DNA of 64,000 bases from assembly GCF_022605725.1 (NCBI RefSeq), contig NC_065549.1:18629614-18693613 (forward strand). The letters run 5' to 3'. The notes beneath the pieces are model-generated. The model was not told the origin of the DNA, did no database searches, and was given only the letters and a program-made list of their open reading frames with translations. The stretch comes from Anthonomus grandis grandis (taxonomy: Eukaryota; Arthropoda; Insecta; Coleoptera; Curculionidae). Within the stretch, counting starts at the first letter, position 1. Each line of letters begins with the position of its first letter. Below are positions 1 to 12,400 of the stretch, in pieces. The translations under genes were made by a program, and so were the position numbers.

Positions 1-301
1 AAGCTAAAAAGTTTGTGAGCTACCAGATAGGTAGTTTTTAATTGAGATTGTAATAGATTTTTTGGGATAAAAGAGTTCATTAATTTTAATAATAAGAACT
101 AATAGTCCATACGATCAAAGTCGACTTAACTACTCAAGCTTTTTAGTAGTTTTGAGTAGATGACATGACTGCTGGGAAAGTCAAAACGGCTATCTACTCC
201 AAGGTTTAAAAAAACTCTATTAATAGATTACCTTCTTTTATAATAACATACCAGTATAACAGTGGGTCATATTAAATTTTAATGCTAATTTATATTTCCA
301 G

Positions 302-429
302 GTTATGCCATTACTTCTGGTCGCTTTCTCCAGAACAAAAATATTTATTATGCAATTGGTACTCCTAGAGGCTACATGACTGAATCCACTGTTTCAAGGG
401 ATGGATTTAAATTTGCTAATACTGGGAAA
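302..429 (+). CDS. integrin alpha exon 1 of those visible: FG-GAP blade
   Basis: Acceptor is the AG at 300-301; the first two bases finish a glycine codon. Encodes YAITSGRFLQ...YYAIGTPRG, the end of one propeller blade with the usual G.P pattern. Ends after AAA (K) at the donor GTAAGTATAG, phase 0. Confidence 0.85.
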
Positions 430-3400
430 GTAAGTATAGTGGAGGTCGTATTTGGTGTTACATATTATAAAGGATGTTAGTTTTGACTTTTTTATTACTT
501 ATTCTCAATTCGTATTCAGGTTCTAACAGAGATTTAGGGTATACATAGTACAGACGTTGATTTTAGGTACACATTATCAAATTCCCCGAATCGACAGACC
601 CAACATCAAATCTCTTATATCAACCTTCTTATGATAAAGCTCACCAAGTAGGCGTAGTGAATATTGCAACTCTCTTTGGCCAACGTGAGGTGGGAGCTAA
701 TTTCGGGTATTCGTTGACAGCCGGAGACTTAAACGAAGATGGTTTTGATGATCTGGTGGTGGGAGCGCCTCGGAGTAAAATATATTACGATGGGTTTGAT
801 CATGGAGCCGTTCATATATTCAAAGGGCAAGATGTAAGTTAATTTGTTAGTAAATATCTTAAGTTAGTATATAATTTAAATTATAGAATAAGTTATTTAG
901 GTTGACTGTGGGTTTATACTTTATGAATGTATACAGGGTGTTTCGGGAGGAAAGGGAAATATTTTGGGAACATATTCAGAAGGTCAAAATAAGATAAATT
1001 AACCCATATGTTTCCAATGTTTAATTATATTATGTTTAATCCAATTCTTAACCGTTTCTGAAATAATCGGCTCTAAATTTTTTTTTGTAAATTTTTGGAA
1101 TAATTACGTTCTCTGTATTTCTAACTCTACAACGTTGCAGGTATTTCATCATAAAATTTGATATAATTTTTTATATCAAATTGTTTGGTTGATAAATACC
1201 GACGTCGTTTTCCAAATCGAAGAATTCCTAATCGAAAAGTTTTTCAGACAGTTTTTGCAAATGCTCAGGAAACAGAAATGTTTCCAAGCGTAAGAATTAA
1301 TTTTGAATGAGAGGCGGGACTAAATGTGGACAATAAAGAAAATGTTCTGGTTATGGCTGAAGAGAACCTGGATGTTAGTAGGCGGATTACAAAAGAACTT
1401 CGATTAGCATCACATGTGGACGTTTGGAAGACACTTAGGAAAAACAGGCCTACATAATTACATCTTATTTAGCGATGAAGCTCATTTTACCCGTAATGGA
1501 ATTAATAACCGACAAAATGAACATCGGTGGTCAGATGAAAATCTTCATGCTACGTTTGAACGAAACTTTCAACATCGATTCAGTGTTAACATGTGGTGTG
1601 GAATGCTGAACGACCAGTTGTTTGATCCTTTTGTATTAGGTGAGGGTCTTACTGGAGAAGGATATTTACGCTTTTTGGAAGACCATTTAATACACAACAT
1701 GTTGGATGATGTTCCGCTAATTAATCGACACCGAATGTATTTTCAACACGATGGAGCCTTGCCTTATTTTAGTCGCCAAGTGCGTAATTTCTTAGACAAT
1801 CATTTTCCTGATCGTTGGATTAGTAGAGCAGGGCCTCAAGTTTGGCCACCGAGGTCACCAGACTTAAATCCACTGGATTATTGCCTCTGGGGATGGGTGA
1901 AAGCTCTAGTATATGAAACACCAGTAGAAACCGTAGAAGTACTCCACAATCAAATTTTGAATGCTTCAAATATTATTAAAATTTCCCAAGCAATTAAACG
2001 TGTAACACGAGCGCTTAACAAACGTGCTGCAGCTTCCCTTGAAGTTAGTGGGAGTATTTTCGAAAACATTTTAAATTAGTGGAATTTTGTTTTTTACGAG
2101 TATTTGTTTGTGTTGCTTTTAAAATAAAAAATCTTTCAAAAAAACTTCAGAACCGATTATTTCAGAAACGGTTGAGAATCGGATTAAAACATATGGGTTA
2201 ATTTACCTTATTTTGACCTTCTGAAAATGTTCCCAAAATATTTCCCTGTCCTCCCGAAACACCCTGTATACAGGGTCAATACAATCAATATCACCAGGAC
2301 TAATTAAACAAATACCTCGTGCTGCTGTTGTTATTGGTCACTTCGACAAAACACCGATACCAAAATAAAAATAACTAAGCCGACAAAAGCGTCAAAATAT
2401 GCAGGGACTTATTTTTTCAGAATGTATTTTTTTTCTTGATTAGATAACACATGCATAATATATAAAAAAAGGAAATTCATGCAGGAAACAAAATTGCAAG
2501 ATTTAAACTTTTGAAGAAAGTCGTCACGTTTATTCATATTTCTTGAGAACGAATTGATACAATAAAAAAATAAAATAATGAGAAAAATAAAATAAACAAT
2601 AAAATGTAGAGAATAAAATTACCTTTAATCCAAGGTATCACTCGACCCCTATTCTCATTTAAAAAAATTGACATGAGGGCTCTAGGGGATGACGTCTGAG
2701 AAATGCAATTTCTGTCAATAATTGTCCCCGTCAATATTAAATTTGACGTGTTTGGCCGTTTTTGACTAAACAAGTTATTATCCAAGATTTTAAGGGTGGA
2801 CTGTTTTGTCTCGGATACCCTGTTTGTATTTATAAGTCCGGACGTTTAGGAATTTGTGTATGCTCTCTACTTAACATGTATAAATATTTACAATGTTCAG
2901 TTGTTTGGTTATTTATTGGAAGATTTTGTTACAAATGGATACATACTATAAGTATACAGGGTTCAAAACATACATACAGTTCAAAACATACGTCTAATTA
3001 ATTTTGTTTAATACCCTATCTGCATTCGTATAAACTAGAAATTAGCGGGGTTTAGTAGTCCTCTGTATTGGTTCTGTTTTGAGAGTTTTGTATTATAATT
3101 GTGTCATGTAAAGGATCCCTCAAAACTTTGCGGGAACTGGCCCTTAGAAGAATGTCATGAAATTTTGCAGAATGAGAGCTTTTGACCTACAAATCAGAAG
3201 TGTCCATTTGGTTGTTTCTGCTACAGATGCCTTAATTCAAGCATAAGGCCCTTTATCGTACTTTTCATGAAAATAATATTAATCTGTTTTGTCTTCTTGT
3301 GTTTAATTTTGTTCATTGTTTTGTCAATTTATGAAATTGTATTTGTGTTTTGTTTTTTTAGCTTGTAGGATGCTTGTACACAAGATTATTCTTACGTAAT

Positions 3401-6400
3401 ATAGCACATTTTCTTTCTTCTTTCTTCTTCTTTCATGTGAAAATGGGACACATTATATGTTTGAATGGTTTACCTTTTCAGAAGCACTGACGTTAATTCG
3501 CGTTTCAGAAATGACATTTAGAGGGTGACACAGGCTGCTCTTTCGGAATCAAATGCGAGAACAAATACTTTCGCACTTGGAATAAGATATTCGTTTAGAC
3601 AAAAATAAATCGGAATGCGTATATTTCGTAATAGTTGTTATGAAAAGGAAAATGAATTATAGGCCCTATAACTTTATTACATATTAAAGAACAGTAGAAC
3701 GACTAAAGATGGTGACTTAAACCTAGATTTTAATCATATTTTGAATACATCTTGCACACATATTAGGATGTTTTTTAACAACCAAATGGAGGCCACTAAT
3801 TGATATCTTAGTGTAACAGAAAAATAGATATAATTCTTGACTGGTGGCCGAAGTATCACCAATATTCTTAGCCTATTTTTATACCAAATGCTATTTATGT
3901 ACTATGACAACTTCGTGCGGAAAAATTTATTTATGGTTAAATTTATTTAATATGAATGTGTGGATCTATCTCAAAGTCATGCTTAAGGTCACTGGATCTG
4001 AAAAAGTAGACCATTTCAATATGTGTCATGTTTTTTACTTATTCTAAATTTATTCTTTAATTGTAGAAATTAAGAAATCTTATCTTGTTTTTGTAGCAAG
4101 ATGATTTGAGATTACATATTTCCCTATTATACCCGAACAACTTTTCTAGATCAGCTCCGATAATCCTATAGCATATCGAATAGTTGGCCCAAAATCTGAG
4201 GGACAATTCGGCCTAGCAGTAATGTTCTTAGGAGATTTAGACCGTAACAAACATGCTGGTAAGAATTAATTACTAAAGTAAAATATACAATTATCCATTT
4301 TCGTTTTATTAGAGCTGGCTATTTCTGCTCCCATGGAGGAAGATTGTGGAGCTGTGTACATTTACACAAATTATTATAAAAAAAGATTTAATTTCACAAT
4401 GACTCAGAAAATTCTGGGTAAAGATATCTATTCTGGTCTTAGAGGGTTTGGGTGGACCATATCAAGACCTGTTGATATTGACGACAATGGATATGCCGGT
4501 AAAATTATATCGAATTTTTGTAAGACTTGAGGATAATGAGCTTATTGCAGACTTTGCTGTCGGTTCGGTACTGTCCGAACATTTGGTCGTCCTAAGATCT
4601 AAGCCGGTAATCCAGATAAATATTATCAAATTTGAAAAAACTAATCCCACGCGGGAAAATCCCAGCTTTGTGGTCTCGTATTGCTATCAATTTGATAAGA
4701 AGTATGTGGGCAAATTTAGTGAGTAATTACATAATATATTGATAGGGCTTTATTTATGATTTCTAACTCTAATTTTCAGGGATTCAACGTACCCTAGAGA
4801 TAGATCCGGATTTAAAAAGGTTCTACTTAACAAGAGGCGAACAAAATGATCTTAAAGATAAAGTTTTTGATGCCACCAGTTTTGAAATATGTGAAAACAT
4901 GACTTTCGTTAAGGTATGTCTCTAATAAAAGACAGGTACCCCCATTTTTATTCCTCCCTACAACTTTTTAATCCCCTCGTGTATTTTCAGTATAATTTAA
5001 GTCACGACTACGTTAAGCCGATACCCTTGATATTAACGTATGAAATATTTGAAGACTCCGAGCAAGCACGTCGAAATCCATTGGTATTAAATGAAAAGCA
5101 TGACTACAATGACACATTTTGCAAAAGTTGTCCCATTCTGTCAAAAAATATTCGGGAGCCTTTATCAGGAAACAAGAACAGAGTAAGAAGAACTATCATT
5201 TGGCAGCACAGATGCATTCATAATGGCGTAACGGAAAATTGCAAGTCGAAGTTGAATGTTCTAGCAAGACTTTTGAATGTCAGGTAAAATATCTAAAACA
5301 GAATGCCAATTAGAACTAGTATACACATGATAAATTTGAGCAAAATGCGGTTATATCTATGGTATGTTAGAAGTATATGGTAAATGTGACATATAGACTT
5401 TTCCTGAAAATTTCTTACTATGGTAACATTACTATGATGACATACTTCATTCACAAAATTTTTATCATTGCGACATTTCCGCTTATATCAACAACTGCTA
5501 TTTTGAACTTAAATTTTTTAATTCTTCAGTCAATTCTTAGTATTCTTGCAATATGACTTCCTACACCTATTTGCAGCCATTTTTTTCTATAGATGTTATT
5601 ACGAGCTTATACTCGTAAAAATCGTCGTCACTTTTTTGGATAACCTGTTTTTAAAATTCTCTTTCTCGATCAGCGCCTGGAACTCTCCTCATATTGTATC
5701 TCCAACAGAACATGGACAAAACTTTAAATTAGATAAGTTTTTCATTTTCTTTATTTGATTTTCTAAATTTCTTTTTACGTCTAGATTCATAGTATGATAA
5801 ACTTTGTGTACTGGGTTTATCACGCTATATTACTTCTGTTTTCTCTAAAATTATTATTGATGCAAGTGGACTTAGTCACGATATCCATGGGCTAGATTTC
5901 ATTTAGTTTTTGTTAAAAAGTTAAACCAATTATAACATTTTCTCTCAAAAATGTCTCCAGCTCTACTTCGGTTTATGGATTTTCAATAATTTCTTTTGGC
6001 ATCCATCATACAAACGCAGATATAAGCTAATATAAGATCTTGAGTTATGTTCTAGTTTTTTATATACTTTCCATATGAACTTTCCCATTGTGTTCTATAG
6101 TTAAATGTGCTTCATGCAAAATGTCAAACATTTTGTCATTTGTAACGAAATATTTTAATTTACCTGATACATGAGCAATAAGCTTTTTAACGTCTCTAAC
6201 GGAAGAGTGAAACCTTTTTAACCATCAATATGGTAGAATATCCAACTTTTTCTGATTCTTAACATTTCTTGGTATTGTGCATTAAAATAAAAATTATTTG
6301 CCCATTTCAAAAACATCACCCGATTAAAAACTTCTCATGCTGTTCACGCCGGACAAGTTCGAAACATGGAAAATTTTAATAATATTAGAATATACCCATG

Positions 6401-9400
6401 TTTTCTGGCTATATTATCCGCTAAGTTTAATCGTTTTTTATATGTATAAAGCTAAGTAAAATTTGCTTGGCGAGGTGCAAACCCATTCTGGCAATATAGC
6501 GTATCCAAGATTAGCATGGGAATTTCGGTATGTATTGGAGTTACAGGTTAGGTTAAATTAGGAACAAAAAAATTACATGTGTTTAAATAAAAATTAACAG
6601 AAAATATATCAATCTGTTATCAGTTATTTGATGTCTTAAAATAAAGTCACAAAAAAATAAAATCGATATTGTAAAATTTCCGTTCTTTCAAAATATCTCA
6701 GCAGGCGATGAAAATTTTTTTAACGGCGCGGGCGTGTTAATACGCTTCAGAGAACGCAACTTTTACCTAATTTAACCTAAGATGTGTATCTCCAACTAGT
6801 ATTTTGGGCACCCTGTATAACAATACTAACGTCAGATATTGTGGGTTTTCCTTGAAATATTAATAATTAAATTATAAAAAAAATTAATGTGTATAAAACA
6901 ACCGTCTTGGATAAAACAAGTCTTTTAATTAATGGGAATGTTCATTGATGCTTTTTAAAAAGAAGTTCCACAAAGTCGATCTATTCACGTGCTTAGTTAT
7001 ATTACATTTCTAGCATAAACTCTTCAATTAATTTAATTTAATCAGCTATTTGGACGTTATTATTACATACGGATCTGATATTGATGTCATTTCCTTGAAA
7101 CATTAGAACTATTGCGAAAAGTTGGGTTCTTTTGGGTACTTGGTACGTAGAAAAGCAGGAAAAGGATGATACTTTTCCATACATGTTTCACGAAGAGACG
7201 CAAACAACCAATTTGTGTATTACCTCTGGTTTGGAGCATAATATGCTGGTGTTTGATACTTTCTGTACTTCGTAATATCCCAAAGAACCTAACTTTTGTC
7301 ATTTCAGTTTCTGTGAAAACTTTCCTTTTGTGGGTAAAATACTAGTTTATTCAAACATTTTAGTATTTTACTAATCTATTTTTGTTGTTTTTAGAGAAAA
7401 TAATACTTTGGTGTTGGGTTCCAAAGAACCAGCAGTTCTGAACGTGACTGTTACAAATGATGGCGATTTTGCCATTCCGATAATCCTAAAGGTGGATTTG
7501 CCCAATGGGGTGGCCGTTAATAAAGGACCCAGAGAGTGTACTATAGATGATAGAGTTATTAGTTGTTTTACGAACTATGGCTTAAATACGACGCAGGTAT
7601 AAAGCAATATCTATTTATAGTAAATGCATGCTGCTATATAGGGATAAGGGAGGTCCTAATTTTTTTGTTGATAAACGTTTTGTTGAGAAATGAATCTATA
7701 TTAATTTAGTCTAGTTTCAAACTGAAAATGTGGTATACGGATTTTACCATTTTAAGTGAACTTTAAAAACTTATTACTATTTATATAAAACTTATATCTT
7801 AATTAGCTGCACGCACTGTCTTTTTCTTCTATACTTTAGGAACATAAAATCAGCATTTTATTTTTCAACAAGTTATATTCTTTTGTGAATAAAATGTTAT
7901 TCTACTTTTAACGTTTTTAAAATGAATTCCAGTCCATATTAAGGGACGTTAAATTTTTGTGTAAGTTAAATACCCCGTATTTCAAAAATATTTATATGGC
8001 GTGGCTAAATTAAAGAAATAAATAAATATTAAATTACACCTTTAAAAACGTCTTAAAGTGTAGCTTCTATACTTATTGTTGGTTTTTAGGCCATAATGTA
8101 TAATTTTTCTGTAACAACAAATATTGAGGAGCCGGGGGATCTGAAATTTACTTTTACTGTATATAATGACTCCGAACACGTGTCACCCGATAGCGAGTTT
8201 ATTTTGCCCGCGAAAGCCAAAAGAGAAGTAGATTTAGCCATTAGTGGGTAAGGCACTTATCAGTATTTATGAATCATCATATACATTTTATACTTTTTGA
8301 TGTACTTTTTAGGTATTCCACCGAATCTAAATTTCTGTACAATGTGGAAAAATCGAAAGCAGTTAACATACAGAATGTATTTCAGGTAAGATCAGCCAAA
8401 TCTTAAAAAGTAATTGAAGACTTTTAGAATAAGTCGATTTAGAAGAACTCTTGAAGAATTTTATTAGTCAGGTAGATAGGTTAGACGATTGGACTTGGCC
8501 TGCTACCGCTACATATTAATTGTAGTACCTCCCAACTGTACATCCTAACTGTGTTATAGTTCTTTATCTAGACGCCTTTTTTATTAGACTCCAAAGGCGT
8601 GAGTCTGCAAACATTATTTTTTGTGATTCTTAAAGTTGTTTGTTACCCCTCCGATCCTGGTTCAAAAAGTCTGTGGTATTGGGTCATGTAGGTTTTTATG
8701 AATCTTTTAATCTGACTTTGTCCTTGTTTTTGAAACCACCAGCAGTGGGATGGCCTCATGACCCAATTTTTGGCCTTAAACACTCATGCCGCAAGCCGCA
8801 GTTTGGCTCCGGGTCTATTAATATATAACTTGAGCCTTTTCTGGCTAACTTTTTTGCTTCTTAATTTCTATAACCTTCATAGATAACCGTCAACTCTGAA
8901 CTTTTACAGAACTTCTATACCCACTGGATATGATTGGCACAGTGTTAAATGACGGCAACTTCTGCCTGGCACATTGTCTTTATAAATCCTCAAAACTTAT
9001 AGCAATATTTCTGTTGGGCTTATATACTAGTCTCTGAACCTTGACTGGCCATCGAGACGTCTACATTTCAGAATAGGTGGGATTTTATCTGTGATTTTTA
9101 CACCTGCGTGTCTGTGATTTTTACAGTAAAGTGTCCCTTGACTTGAGCTTTTGTTCCTTCCCTATCTTCCCCCTCACAGCTTTTATTTCTGCATCTATGA
9201 ATATTGGCGGCAGTGACAGCACCCCCTGACGCCCCTTAGACTCCGTGTAACTGTGGTTTGTGTAACACTCCTTCCCTATGGGATTTAATCATTTGACACA
9301 ATAAGTCATTCTTCGGTATTTAACTTCTTTCAAAAACGGCATTTGTGTTTACTTTAGTGTTGGTTCTTTTAGACCTCCCAGCATAAAGATGATAGAACCT

Positions 9401-12400
9401 CCTTGGGGACATCCTTAATTTCTTAGTCTTTTTTCTTAGGCTAGCCTTAAGCCAGTTGCAGAGAGTTGATCGAATTCTCCTTGGTGTAAGCGCATTCAGG
9501 AGTGACGTAGTTGGGACATGATTAAACGCACTTTTATGTGCAGAAATATTGCCAGTGCTATTTCAGATTTTTCTGTCTGACATACATATTCGCGCTCACT
9601 AAGCTTGTATTTTGTTTTGAAGAACTTTGTCCTTTATATACCTATCAGCGATTTCATCAGGAATTATGTTTAAAAGCTGACAAGTCTGTATGACTTGCCA
9701 TTTGGTTCTGCCTATTTTCGACAGGTACACTACAGAGGCTTTCTGCCGTGTTATAGGGATGTCGTAGTCCGATGCTTTAAAAATCTTGCATAGGTGTGGC
9801 AGTAGATTTGCTTCACCTTTTTGGAAGATCCCATCTGTTATAGGATAGCTTATTTGATCTTGTTGGCATTATTGTCCTTGTTGCTTACCGATAGCCTCTT
9901 CAGGATCCTTTTAGTAGATAATCTTTCTCCCCTTTCGTCTGAGATGAAGACAGTACAGGATTCTGGTATTTTTCCAAGGTTGAAGAGTGACTACTAGGTT
10001 TTTTAGCTATTCTGCACTGTGCACTCCTTATGTACATGTATATGCATATACAATTACCAAAATAAAGTTTTTTAATCTGAGATCTCTGTTGAAAAAAAAA
10101 GTGAAAATAGTTAAATAAATTATAAACATTCACATTCTCTTACAACATAACGAATGTATTTTCGGAAAAACATGCGATGTAGTTATTGATTATAATCTAC
10201 CGTCCAATTTAAGTAAATTATAAATATCATCCCTTATTTATAGATTGCAAAATTAGGTCCCAGTCCCTCATTACCCATAGAAGTGAATCTTATAGTCCCG
10301 TACAAAATAAAAAGTGACGATGGTACCTTAACTCAAATAGTAAATGTGTCCCTTGGCAAAGATATGCAGGATACTAACTGTACCTTTTTAGAAAACTGGA
10401 CAATAGGTATAAACCAAGTACAATTTCGATATAAATATATGTTAAAAAACTGTTTTAGACGAAAAAATTACTTCCCAGATACAAAAGTTTAAGGAAATGG
10501 GTTTTTTGAGAGTCGCTCACTTAGATTGCGCTACTGATAATCTAGTATGCATGAGCGTAAAATGTAATTTAAGCTCCTATGAAATAAACAAAGAAAATTC
10601 GAGGATATCAATGGATATTGTTGCTGATTTCTTGAACTTGGATGGTAGGTATAAGTAAGGAATGTATAAGTTGTTGATATTTGGTGATCTTATAAGTTCA
10701 TACATTATTCTTATATTTTTGGTCAAAGTTTTTCATTACTGACTTAAAGCACTTATGTGTCATGATGTGTATTACCTCTTTTCACCATAGTACTTTTAAT
10801 AAATAACGACATCCAATTAACTATTCAAGTTCTTGTGTTTATGTAATTACACTATATGCATCAGATAATTTTCCACATTTAAGTCAAAGACACAATAAGA
10901 TTGTAATTTCTTGGTTAAGTACATCAGAAACGGTACCGGTAGGCATATATATTGCCCCTCTTTTTCTTCCCTACTAAAACTGATCAATTCACTTTAATTT
11001 ATTGGTGCTTATTTCTTATTTTTTAACTTATTCCATATTTTTGCCGGTCACTGTAGATGTACTGATTTTAACTTGATCATGAATATTCATCCAAGGATAT
11101 TATCTTGAATCCAGAAAAAAATGTTCATATATCCAGCCTGTCCATCTAGTACCAACCACATTGTTGCTATATTTTTAGATAACATATGTTAGAAAAGGTA
11201 CTGATTCAATTAATAAATTCAGCGTATTTTCTTTCAACTTGACTTAATCCATACAATAAGATTAATCGTAATATCACTGATAAGCAATTCTTCATTGTGC
11301 CATTTCGTTTAAAAAATGCAAAATTTTATCGTTAAACTATTTGTGAACACCCTGTACATGGTTAACTAATTAAACGTATGTATTTCTTTTTGATATACTA
11401 TACACAAAACAATGTTTTTCTTAATAATAGAGCTACAATAAGAAAACGCAGTACTAAGTGCTAAATGGAGATGCCATATGACATATCACAAAATATACCT
11501 ACTTCACTTTCTACTTATAATTAAAACTTTTGAATAATATTTTAAAATGTTTTGCTTATGTTAAATAAAATACATTATATACTTTAAAAGTTTCATTATA
11601 TATCGCGGAAAATTGCGAACCGATTAAAGGAATATTTGATCTAATAGGCTTAACTTTGTATCGACATAACAGGCATCTTCAGCTATGCCCTAAATAATAT
11701 ACAGGGTGTTCATTTAAAAACTTCCCACCACGGATTTTTCGAAAACCACTGTTTAAAAAAAAATACGCCGAAATACGTCAAAAGGTTTGTCATGGGGGAC
11801 AACTTTCTAACCAAAAATTACTTCACCCCCTTTCACCCATTGCCCCCCAGGGTCATTAAAAATTTTAAATGGCAAGGGGTATCGAGTAATAGCTTGTTTA
11901 AAAGGTCTTTCGAAGTCTTTTATTTTGACGTTTGATTTTTTTTAATCGGTAGATTCGTTTTCGAGAAAATTAGAAAAATCTTTAGTTATCTTAATTTATT
12001 CAGATAGAAAACAAAAACATGAAAATATCAGTTTTTATTTTAATAAGTGTTCAAAATGTTGCCCGTTTTTGGCCAAACAATGATATAGGCGATGTTTAAA
12101 TTCCTGACGGACATTTTCGAAAACATGTTGTGGGATATCATGGCAGCTGTCGATGATGCGTTGACGAAGTTCATCCAAACTTTCAGGTTGGGGAGTAAAC
12201 ACTATAGATTTCAAATGACCCCATAGAAAAAAGTCAAACGGCGTTATATCAGGCGATCTAGCAGGCCATTCTATAGGCCCCCTTCGCCGTATCCATTTAT
12301 CTGGAAACTCGTCGTCTAGCCATTGCCAAACGGGAAGAACATAGTGAGGAGGAGCGCCGGCTTGCTGGAAATATATTTCAGCCTCATCAAGTATAGGTTT

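Noticed and set aside
2270..2370. Possible extra integrin exon (text ISPGLIKQIPRAAVVIGHFD)
   Set aside because: The exons at 567-833 and 4150-4258 already join in phase with no missing blade segment, and no good donor follows.
2534..2785. 83-codon open frame on the minus strand
   Set aside because: Hydrophobic AT-rich text with no family resemblance, inside an integrin intron.
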